NCBI GenBank assembly: GCA_019911985.1
Contig: JAIOJO010000109.1
Coordinates: forward strand, 1 to 7,053
From: Sulfuricellaceae bacterium
Lineage (GTDB): Bacteria; Pseudomonadota; Gammaproteobacteria; Burkholderiales; UBA9220
Reading direction: 5' to 3'
Length of the DNA stretch: 7,053 nt
Below are positions 1 through 7,031 of the stretch, piece after piece (position 1 is the stretch's first letter; every line of letters begins with the position of its first letter). Below the pieces are notes generated by a model that saw only the letters and a program-made list of their open reading frames with translations, was not told the DNA's origin and did no database searches. The position numbers and the translations under genes were made by a program.

Positions 1-8
1 CCCTCCGG

Positions 9-109
9 GCCGGTGGCAAGCGGGCTCCAGGGCTTTGTTGCGGGCCGCTTGTTTGGAATAACCAAACCGCGCGTCCCGCGTCGCGCCCTGAAACCCGCTT
101 GCCGCCGGC
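9..109. repeat. Large imperfect palindrome (REP/MITE-like intergenic element)
   Basis: Positions 9-33 are the inverted complement of 85-109 at 22 of 25 positions (left arm begins GCCGGTGGCAAGCGGG, right arm ends CCCGCTTGCCGCCGGC). Inside, 40-48 pairs with 71-79 at 8 of 9 positions. In the centre GTTTGG (51-56) pairs with CCAAAC (62-67) around an AATAA loop. The outer and inner arms share the same centre (position 59), so the whole stretch can fold as one long hairpin. It lies just past the 3' end of the ParB-like gene. No U-tract follows on either strand, so it is not a plain intrinsic terminator. The left edge is close to the window start and the element may extend beyond it. It could be a dispersed palindromic repeat or a small MITE; this is inferred from structure only. 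Confidence 0.6.
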
Positions 110-137
110 GCGGGTTCAGGATTTATTAAAACAGCTT

Positions 138-737
138 CTAAGAAATGGTTTTGTAGCCGGGCAAGCCTTGCGCCGCAACACTCAGCGCCAAGGCCTTAGC
201 TCTAGGCACGGCGGCGGCAAAATCCCGTTTGATGTCTTCGACCGCGATGGATCGGCGGAAAAAGTCCGCCCAGACGAATTCGGCAAAAGCCGTCGGCGTT
301 TTTTCATATCCCCCGCCCTCCCGCACGTATCCGGCCAAGGATCGGTAAACGTCATCGCTCAATTTCTCCAAATGGTGCGGAATCAGCGCATAGACATGCC
401 TCACGCCATTTTCATCCAAGGGATGAACCCATTTGTTGCGGTCCATTTCCGGCCAGAACCGTTCCATGTCCAAGCCCGAAAAATCCGCCTCGACCATAAA
501 GAATCCGGTTTCGACCCCGGCCTCCAGCGCCGCGCGCCCGAGATGATGGTGGTCGGTGATATACAGATTTCCTTCCGGCCCCAATACCGCCGGAAGCGGA
601 TGCGCCTCCATGAAGCTCCGCTGTTCATGGACATTTAATGAAGCCAGGCGTTTCTTTTTATCCTGCACCTCGATCATCCCTATCGTGAGCTGGGTAGGGC
701 GCAGGTCGTGAATTTTGTGCTCATGAATCTTAGCCAT
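138..737 (-). CDS. ParB-like putative nuclease (ParBc_2 type), 199 aa
   Basis: This is a soluble protein of the ParB/sulfiredoxin-fold superfamily, resembling the ParBc_2 'putative ParB-like nuclease' group. No reaction is established for that group as far as I know, and it is not the chromosome-partitioning ParB. The hallmarks are HPLPAVLGPEG at residues 46-56, DHHH at 62-65, which is the likely active or metal-binding motif, DDVYRSLAGYVREGGGY at 128-144, and FAEFVWADFFR at 151-161. No signal peptide or membrane segment is seen. The start at 737 is chosen over an upstream in-frame ATG at 785 because AAGGGA lies about 6 nt before it and the family-like sequence begins there (MAKIHEHKIHDLRP). 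The gene is transcribed away from the permease gene, with 126 bp between the two start codons. There is no C-terminal helix-turn-helix as in true ParB. The family call is firm; the biochemical role is unknown. Confidence 0.85.
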   Translation of the reverse strand: MAKIHEHKIHDLRPTQLTIGMIEVQDKKKRLASLNVHEQRSFMEAHPLPAVLGPEGNLYITDHHHLGRAALEAGVETGFFMVEADFSGLDMERFWPEMDRNKWVHPLDENGVRHVYALIPHHLEKLSDDVYRSLAGYVREGGGYEKTPTAFAEFVWADFFRRSIAVEDIKRDFAAAVPRAKALALSVAAQGLPGYKTIS

Positions 738-785
738 TTCATTTCCCTTGACGGACAAAAGATGGACAAGCTTACCTCGGAACAT

Positions 786-835
786 TTGTTTTCAACAATG
801 AGGAAATAGGTTCTGAGTGCCGGTATACTTCCGGC
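786..835. promoter_or_regulatory. Divergent control region with inverted repeats
   Basis: The region between the ParB-like gene and the permease holds two small dyads. One is TTGTT-TTC-AACAA at 786-798. The other is GCCGG-TATACTT-CCGGC at 819-835, which places a good -10-like hexamer (TATACT, 824-829) exactly between the arms. No convincing -35 hexamer lies 16-18 bp upstream of that hexamer, so a promoter here would be weak or activator-dependent. Which of the two genes it would serve is uncertain; its orientation favours the permease. Confidence 0.3.
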
Positions 836-863
836 GACTAAACCAAGAAAAGGGAAAAAATTA

Positions 864-2270
864 ATGAATATTTTCCGCACCAAAAGCGCCACGCCGGACG
901 ATTCCTGCGACTCTGGCCTGAGGCGCTGCCTGAGCGCATTCGATCTGACTTTCCTCGGCATCGGCGCGATTATCGGCACGGGGATTTTCGTCTTGACCGG
1001 CATTGCCGCCGCCAACCAATCCGGCCCCGCCGTCGTGCTTTCCTTTGTCTTTGCCGGAATTGCTTGTACCTTCGCCGCGCTGGCCTACGCCGAACTGGCT
1101 TCGGCCGTGGGCGGGTGCGGGAGCGCCTATGGCTACAGCTATGCCGCCTTTGGCGAAGTGATCGCGTGGATTATCGGCTGGGACTTGATTTTGGAATATG
1201 CCGTCTCCGTCGCCGCCGTGGCGAATGGCTGGTCAGGTTACTTGAACAATGCGCTGACAGCGATGAATCTCGCCCTACCCGAGGCGCTGACGAAAGCCCC
1301 GCAACTCGGAGGCATCATCAATCTTCCCGCCTCGCTGATCATTCTCGTGCTGATGGGCTTGCTGGCGATGGGCATACGCGAATCGGCCCGCGCGAATATC
1401 GCCATGGTCTTCGTCAAGCTGCTGACCATTGCGGTATTCATCGGCGTGGCCAGCTTTAACGTCCACCCCGCCAATTGGCACCCTTTCATGCCTTATGGCT
1501 GGTTTTCCGCCGGCGCAGACGGCAAGCCCACCGGTGTTTTGGCTGGAGCCTCTATCGTCTTTTTCGCCTACGTCGGTTTCGATGCCGTTTCGACGGCGGT
1601 GGAAGAGGCGAAGAACCCCAAACGCGACGTACCGATAGGCATCATCGCCTCGCTGCTTATTTGCACCCTGATTTACATCGTGGTGTCCGGGCTGTTGACC
1701 GGCATCGTCCCGTACACGGAATTGAACGTGGCCTCCCCGGTCGCCCATTCGCTGCAGCTTCTAGGCTTCAACTGGGCCTCCGCGCTGATCGCCACCGGCG
1801 TTATCGCGGGCCTGACCACGGTGATGCTGGTGCTTTACTATGGCCTGACGCGCATCATTTTCGCAATGTCGCGGGACGGCCTGCTATCCCCGATTCTGTC
1901 GGTCGTTCACCCCAAAACGCAAACGCCGGTCCGTATTATCGTCATCTGCGGCGTTTTCATGGCGATTGTGGCCGGGCTCATCCCGCTGGGCGAGCTGGCC
2001 GAACTCGTCAATATCGGCACCCTGGCCGCTTTCGTGCTGGTGTGCCTGGGCGTGATCGTGTTGCGCATCCGCCAACCGCATCTGCCCCGGCCCTTCAAGA
2101 ATCCGCTCAACCCCTTGTTCCCCGTACTGGGAATGCTGTCTTGCGGCGCCTTGATGGCTTTTCTGCCTCCGCTTACATGGCTGCGCTTCCTCGTTTGGCT
2201 GCTGATCGGGGCCATCGTCTACTTCGCGTATTCGTACCGTCACAGCAAGCTGAACCCCGCGCCGCGTTAA
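864..2270 (+). CDS. APC-family amino acid permease (cationic amino acid transporter type), 468 aa
   Basis: This is an inner-membrane secondary transporter that imports amino acids, probably by proton symport, of the APC superfamily. It most resembles the CAT group (YfnA/YhdG and GkApcT-like proteins). The substrate-binding signature of TM1 is visible as GIGAIIGTGIF at residues 32-42. The TM6 signature and following loop are FFAYVGFDAVSTAVEEAKNP at 233-252. About 12 hydrophobic segments are spread over the chain, ending with a pair near 420-460, and the length is typical of bacterial members. The ATG is supported by AGGGA ending 8 nt upstream. It stands alone in its operon: the ParB-like gene diverges from it and a strong terminator follows 28 bp after the stop codon. 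The exact substrate cannot be read from the sequence; cationic or broad neutral amino acids are the likeliest. No small partner protein of the MgtS kind is evident next to it. Confidence 0.9.
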   Translation: MNIFRTKSATPDDSCDSGLRRCLSAFDLTFLGIGAIIGTGIFVLTGIAAANQSGPAVVLSFVFAGIACTFAALAYAELASAVGGCGSAYGYSYAAFGEVIAWIIGWDLILEYAVSVAAVANGWSGYLNNALTAMNLALPEALTKAPQLGGIINLPASLIILVLMGLLAMGIRESARANIAMVFVKLLTIAVFIGVASFNVHPANWHPFMPYGWFSAGADGKPTGVLAGASIVFFAYVGFDAVSTAVEEAKNPKRDVPIGIIASLLICTLIYIVVSGLLTGIVPYTELNVASPVAHSLQLLGFNWASALIATGVIAGLTTVMLVLYYGLTRIIFAMSRDGLLSPILSVVHPKTQTPVRIIVICGVFMAIVAGLIPLGELAELVNIGTLAAFVLVCLGVIVLRIRQPHLPRPFKNPLNPLFPVLGMLSCGALMAFLPPLTWLRFLVWLLIGAIVYFAYSYRHSKLNPAPR

Positions 2271-2295
2271 AAACCTAAACCGCGGCCAGCACAGC

Positions 2296-2329
2296 AAACG
2301 GGCTAGATTAACATCTAGCCCGTTTTTTT
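2296..2329 (+). terminator. Intrinsic terminator of the permease gene
   Basis: CGGGCTAGAT (2299-2308) pairs perfectly with ATCTAGCCCG (2313-2322) around a TAAC loop. The stem is extended by AAA/TTT to 13 bp, and a run of seven T residues (2323-2329) follows on the plus strand. It lies 28 bp after the permease stop codon. Its core is closely related to the terminator after the tRNA gene at 5019-5046. Confidence 0.92.
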
Positions 2330-2381
2330 CTATCCATACAGCTAAGACCATACGCTGCGGAACCCATACAGCCGACACAAC

Positions 2382-2429
2382 TTGTTACAAATTCGCAATA
2401 TTTTAAATATGCTAATGCGCTAATATTGC
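2382..2429. promoter_or_regulatory. AT-rich putative control region upstream of the acetyltransferase gene
   Basis: This AT-rich stretch starts with TTGTTACAAATT (2382-2393), a 12-mer also found upstream of the flagellin promoter. It continues with an inverted pair, GCAATATT (2395-2402) and AATATTGC (2422-2429), and with GCTAAT repeated 8 bp apart (2411-2416 and 2419-2424). Several weak -35/-10 combinations are possible, but none is good enough to name. It probably carries the promoter and operator of the downstream gene. Confidence 0.3.
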
Positions 2430-2497
2430 TTGAGCGCTGAATTACCTCTGGTCAATGACAATTCCAGTAGCGCGCGACCTTAAAAAGGAGCCATGAA

Positions 2498-3238
2498 TTG
2501 ATCTCAAAAATACGGCGAGTCATTTCAAAAACCCTCCAATCCAAGAACCGGGGATTGGTGTTGACGCTGTGCCAAAATCTTGTAGCGTTTACCCCTGCCG
2601 ACGCAAATTCCGCCGAGTATTTAGCCCGCTTATCCGCAAAAGAAAACGGGCCCGCATTAGCGGAGGCGGCAAATAGGCTTAGCGCGGGCAGTATCGACAC
2701 CGCATCGCCGGAACAGCGGCCATTGGGTCCGCCAGGCGCCATACCTAAGCTCCGGCTTGGCGCGCCCGGCGACATAGACTTTGTCGTATCCCAAGTTGCG
2801 GAAGGGGCCCGAAGCGGTTATTTTTCTCCGACCTATCTCAAAAAGGAAACACAACAGCATTTCGCCCATGCGCTATCGCGGGTATGCAAGCATGGCGACT
2901 TGAGCCGGGGTACCTATAGAGGCATAGAAACCGTCCCGGCGGAGTTGTGGGTGTGCGCGCGGAAGCATCAAGCACTCGGCTTTCTCCTTATCGCCGGCCT
3001 CGACAACCAGGGCGGCCCGGATCGCGAGCTCTATATGGTAGGTGTGCAGCCGGACTACCAAGGGCAAGGTTTGGGACGGGCCTTGACGGATTTTTTCCGT
3101 GAACGGTTTGCGGGTCGCACCCTCTATGCGCAATGCCGGCCCGAATCGGAGCGGATGCACGCTATGTTGCTTCGCCGAGGTTTTGTTCATATCGGCAACA
3201 CCGTCGGCGGCTATCGCGTGCTCCGCTTTCAGGCATAA
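2498..3238 (+). CDS. GNAT-family N-acetyltransferase with an N-terminal extension, 246 aa
   Basis: This probably transfers an acetyl group from acetyl-CoA to an amine; the acceptor is unknown. The C-terminal part, from about residue 83 to 246, is a GNAT domain. The clearest mark is the motif A strand and pyrophosphate-binding loop ELYMVGVQPDYQGQGLGRAL at 177-196, with QGQGLG at 188-193. A late strand-helix segment, MLLRRGFVHIGNTVGGYRVL, follows at 223-242. The first 75-80 residues lie outside the domain and look helical. The run PADANSAEYLARLSAKEN, continuing to ANRLSAG, faintly recalls a TPR-like helix pair, but that is a guess. The start is TTG at 2498, because AGGAG (2486-2490) is 7 nt upstream; the nearer ATG at 2493 meets a stop after two codons. 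The next in-frame ATG would fall inside motif A. Protein modification near a flagellin gene is possible but not shown. Confidence 0.82.
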   Translation: MISKIRRVISKTLQSKNRGLVLTLCQNLVAFTPADANSAEYLARLSAKENGPALAEAANRLSAGSIDTASPEQRPLGPPGAIPKLRLGAPGDIDFVVSQVAEGARSGYFSPTYLKKETQQHFAHALSRVCKHGDLSRGTYRGIETVPAELWVCARKHQALGFLLIAGLDNQGGPDRELYMVGVQPDYQGQGLGRALTDFFRERFAGRTLYAQCRPESERMHAMLLRRGFVHIGNTVGGYRVLRFQA

Positions 3239-3402
3239 ATCCACCAACGGCGCCGGAATGAATTCATCAGCGGCATCGATGACAGGGCCGGAACCGGAAA
3301 TTACGGTTAAAATAGGCTAGAAAATTGCGCGGCTCTACGTTCTAGATTGAACACCCCGATTCGGCATTATGCTGCGCCGTTCCTAACGAAAGGGTTTGCA
3401 CC

Positions 3403-3807
3403 ATGGTAGACATTACAAAATTAAATTCCGCATCGAGCAGCAGCTTGCCCAAAGCAGGCGAAGCCGCAATCAATGCCTTGGAGGCGGATGCAAAGCCATT
3501 CAGCGCTTACCTCAAATCCGCCGCTCAGGACGCTAACGCCGGCAGCAACCCGGCCTTCCTCAACTTGGCCGACATCGGCGCCAACGCCATTCAACGTCAG
3601 GCGGCGGCTGCGCCAATCTCAAGCACACCTGAACCCAGCTTCTCCAGCTTGACCCAAGCCAGTGAATACGCGAAACAGCACGCGGCAGGCAAACCCGACA
3701 ATCGGAATGAAACGGCTTTCAGCAGCCTGCTTGAAGCGGCACGCGCGCCCGTCGCGGCAGTTGGGACGCCGCTGCCTTTCGCCGAGACGAAAACCTCGTC
3801 CGGCTAA
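3403..3807 (+). CDS. Uncharacterised Ser/Ala-rich protein, 134 aa
   Basis: I do not recognise this protein. It has no cysteine or tryptophan, no signal peptide and no membrane segment. It is rich in Ala and Ser and probably partly disordered, especially at the start (NSASSSSLPKAG) and the end. Three short related segments recur: KPFSAYLKSAA (residues 31-41), PSFSSLTQASE (78-88) and TAFSSLLEAAR (104-114). A looser one, PAFLNLADIGA, lies at 50-60. Such Cys-free, Ser/Ala-rich composition is common in proteins exported by flagellar or other type III systems, and the first segment faintly recalls FliE or FliK-like sequences, but no family match can be claimed. The start is backed by GAAAGGG (3388-3394), 8 nt upstream of the ATG. 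It follows the acetyltransferase gene by 164 bp on the same strand and converges with the flagellin gene across a shared terminator. A real gene is likely; its function is open. Confidence 0.7.
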   Translation: MVDITKLNSASSSSLPKAGEAAINALEADAKPFSAYLKSAAQDANAGSNPAFLNLADIGANAIQRQAAAAPISSTPEPSFSSLTQASEYAKQHAAGKPDNRNETAFSSLLEAARAPVAAVGTPLPFAETKTSSG

Positions 3808-3871
3808 GCGTTTCGCAGAACATTCGGAAGAAGCAAGCCCAAGCACGTATAGAGGGTTCTTAGCCCTCTGC

Positions 3872-3918
3872 CCGAGCAATAAAAAAGCCTACATTTCGTA
3901 GGCTTTTTTATTGCTCGG
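3872..3918. terminator. Bidirectional terminator between convergent genes (21-bp perfect stem)
   Basis: Positions 3872-3892 and 3898-3918 are perfect inverted complements over 21 bp around an ATTTC loop. The GC-containing core (GCCTAC/GTAGGC) is flanked by A6 on the left and T6 on the right. Each strand therefore gives a short stem followed by a U-tract (TTTTTTATTGCTC), as expected for a two-way intrinsic terminator. It lies between the stop codon of the 134-aa gene (3807) and that of the flagellin gene (3936). A smaller hairpin, AGAGGG/CCCTCT (3851-3869), precedes it. Confidence 0.93.
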
Positions 3919-3935
3919 CTCCGAGGAAACGAATT

Positions 3936-4730
3936 TCATGTTTTTATCAGGCCCAATACATTGCTCTGGGCCGAATCGTAGAGCGCCAGGGCTTGCAGCG
4001 ACGCCTGCGTCTGGACGTTAGCCTGAGCCTGGCTGGTCGATTCCTGGGTGTAATTGGTATCGCTGATTCGGCTCTTGGCGGCGGCCAGGTTTTCGTAAGT
4101 ATTGCTCAAATTGGCCAGTGTGGAATTCAAGCCGGCCTGGGCGGCGCCGATGCCGGCTTGCTGTGTCGTTATAGTGTTCAGCGCGCCATCCAAGGCGTTA
4201 AGCGCGCTCGTCGCGCCGGATTGGCTGGTGACATCGATATTGGAAATACCCAAGCCCTGGCTGGATACGTCGCCCAGGTTCAGCGGGCTGGTTTCGCCGG
4301 GGTTGCCACCCGATTGAACTTGCCCGTTAAACGTCCCGTCAAGCAGCGTTTGACCGTTAAATTGCGTGTCGCTGGCGATTTGATTCAAGCCCTGGCTGAG
4401 CTGGCTGATTTCGCCTTGAATCGATTGTAAATCGCTGGCGCTATTCGTCCCATTGGCCGCTTGTACGGTCAGCTCGCGTATCCGCTGGACAGTATCGGAC
4501 GCCTGGCTCAAGGCGCCGCCCGCCGTGTCCGTAAGCGACAATCCGTCGTTAACATTCCTGATGGCTTGCTGATCCCCGCCCATTTGCGACACCATGGCGA
4601 CCGCAATAGCCAAACCCGCAGGATCGTCTTTGGCGGAATTGATGCGCGACCCCGAACTGAGCCGCTGGAACGCCGTGAGCTGCGAATTTTGCGCGTTGTT
4701 CAGGTTGTTGAGAGACGGGGGGTTAATCAT
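3936..4730 (-). CDS. Flagellin, compact form, 264 aa
   Basis: This is the flagellar filament subunit, exported by the flagellar type III system and polymerised outside the cell. The N-terminal D0/D1 part (about residues 1-135) shows RLSSGSRINSAKDDPAG at 23-39, QRIRELTVQAANGTNS at 82-97 and DTQFNGQTLLDG at 121-132. The C-terminal part (about 175-264) shows LNSTLANLSNTYENLAAAKS at 201-220, the DTNY turn at 224-227, and NVLGLI at 257-262. Only about 40 residues link them, so there are essentially no D2/D3 domains. The stretch before RLSSG is about 8 residues shorter than in E. coli FliC, and the C-terminal D0 helix is diverged, with several Gln and a Tyr. The QRIRELTVQ segment matches the TLR5-recognised site of beta/gamma flagellins. 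The start at 4730 is preferred over an ATG at 4745, because the latter overlaps GGAGG (4739-4743), which lies 8 nt upstream of 4730. No other flagellar gene is seen beside it. Confidence 0.95.
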   Translation of the reverse strand: MINPPSLNNLNNAQNSQLTAFQRLSSGSRINSAKDDPAGLAIAVAMVSQMGGDQQAIRNVNDGLSLTDTAGGALSQASDTVQRIRELTVQAANGTNSASDLQSIQGEISQLSQGLNQIASDTQFNGQTLLDGTFNGQVQSGGNPGETSPLNLGDVSSQGLGISNIDVTSQSGATSALNALDGALNTITTQQAGIGAAQAGLNSTLANLSNTYENLAAAKSRISDTNYTQESTSQAQANVQTQASLQALALYDSAQSNVLGLIKT

Positions 4731-4807
4731 GGAAGCATCCTCCATTAGGGACTTCGTATTTCATGCGCTGCGCGCGACAAAAACCTCAAACGGCCGAGCA
4801 AAAATCC

Positions 4808-4826
4808 ACGGTATTTTCTCTACCGT
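4808..4826 (-). promoter_or_regulatory. Stem-loop at the predicted 5' end of the flagellin mRNA
   Basis: On the minus strand ACGGTA (4826-4821) pairs with TACCGT (4813-4808) around the loop GAGAAAA. The start site predicted from the -10 box is near 4829, so this hairpin would sit within a few nucleotides of the transcript's 5' end. That is the position of known mRNA-stabilising 5' hairpins. No U-tract follows. The role is inferred from position alone. Confidence 0.4.
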
Positions 4827-4835
4827 ACGCTTTTT

Positions 4836-4863
4836 ATTGTACAACACGACTTTTCCATGTCAA
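4836..4863 (-). promoter_or_regulatory. Sigma70-type promoter of the flagellin gene
   Basis: On the minus strand a perfect -35 (TTGACA, 4863-4858) is followed after 16 bp by TACAAT (4841-4836), which matches five of six -10 consensus bases. The predicted start is near 4829, leaving a leader of about 98 nt before the ATG at 4730. No TAAA-N15-GCCGATAA-type sigma28 site is convincing in the same region, although flagellin genes usually use one. Confidence 0.7.
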
Positions 4864-4877
4864 ATACAAAAACCGTT

Positions 4878-4895
4878 TTGTTACAAATTGTTACA
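4878..4895. promoter_or_regulatory. Tandem TTGTTACA repeats upstream of the flagellin promoter
   Basis: TTGTTACA occurs at 4878-4885 and again at 4888-4895, exactly 10 bp apart and so on the same face of the helix. Each copy includes a TTGT-T-ACA(A) near-dyad. The pair lies about 49 to 66 bp upstream of the predicted flagellin start, a typical activator position. The binding protein is unknown. TTGTTACAAATT is repeated at 2382-2393 before the acetyltransferase gene. Confidence 0.4.
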
Positions 4896-4897
4896 GA

Positions 4898-5018
4898 TTC
4901 AAAATCGCTGGAACCCACCCCAAAACCGGATACGGCCACACCCGCATGAGTGACTGAGTAAGCGTGTTCGCCCCGATTTTGGATGACGCCATGACAATAT
5001 TGAATATAGAGAAAAATA
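4898..5018. other. Intergenic stretch with no recognised feature
   Basis: This lies between the putative operator repeats of the flagellin gene and the terminator of the rpoD-tRNA unit. I see no gene, RNA, promoter pair or clear repeat in it. Short open frames here have no ribosome binding site and no family-like sequence. Confidence 0.5.
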
Positions 5019-5052
5019 AGCGGGTTAGATTTGCATCTAACCCGCTATTTTT

Positions 5053-5053
<1 letters not shown>
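5011..5053 (-). terminator. Terminator of the rpoD-tRNA-Ile2 unit
   Basis: AGCGGGTTAGAT (5019-5030) pairs perfectly over 12 bp with ATCTAACCCGCT (5035-5046) around a four-base loop. On the minus strand the stem is followed by TATTTTTC (5018-5011). On the plus strand it is followed by ATTTTTT, so it may work both ways. The stem begins only 6 nt past the encoded CCA end of the tRNA, so it closes the rpoD-tRNA transcript. Confidence 0.9.
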
Positions 5054-5129
<76 letters not shown>

Positions 5130-5141
5130 GAAAGCAAATGA

Positions 5142-7031
<1,890 letters not shown>

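Noticed and set aside
87..120. Hairpin CCTGAA-CCCGC / GCGGG-TTCAGG as terminator of the ParB-like gene
   Set aside because: The 11-bp stem is real, with one bulged base, but no U-tract follows; the sequence is better described within the larger palindrome.
138..785. Longer form of the ParB-like protein starting at 785
   Set aside because: The extra 16 residues are not family-like, and the ATG at 737 has a well-placed AAGGGA.
1275..1748. Minus-strand and other-frame open frames inside the permease gene
   Set aside because: They are shadows of the permease coding frame, with low-complexity, His/Arg/Asp-rich translations and no ribosome binding sites.
3292..3308. Hairpin AACCG/CGGTT after the acetyltransferase gene as terminator
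   Set aside because: The stem is only 5 bp with a 7-nt loop and no T-run, so it is not distinguishable from chance.
3936..4745. Flagellin start at 4745 (adding MEDAS)
   Set aside because: That ATG overlaps the GGAGG that is well spaced for the ATG at 4730, and it has no ribosome binding site of its own.
4841..4860. Sigma54-type GG/GC promoter upstream of the flagellin gene
   Set aside because: A TGG and a TTG are present on the minus strand, but the spacing is 2 bp too long and the GC dinucleotide is missing.
4763..4957. Small plus-strand open frame in the flagellin upstream region
   Set aside because: There is no ribosome binding site or recognisable protein, and it runs through the flagellin promoter on the opposite strand.
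4741..4980. Sigma28 promoter for the flagellin gene
   Set aside because: GCCGTTTG and GCCGTATC resemble the -10 box, but neither has TAAA at the right distance.
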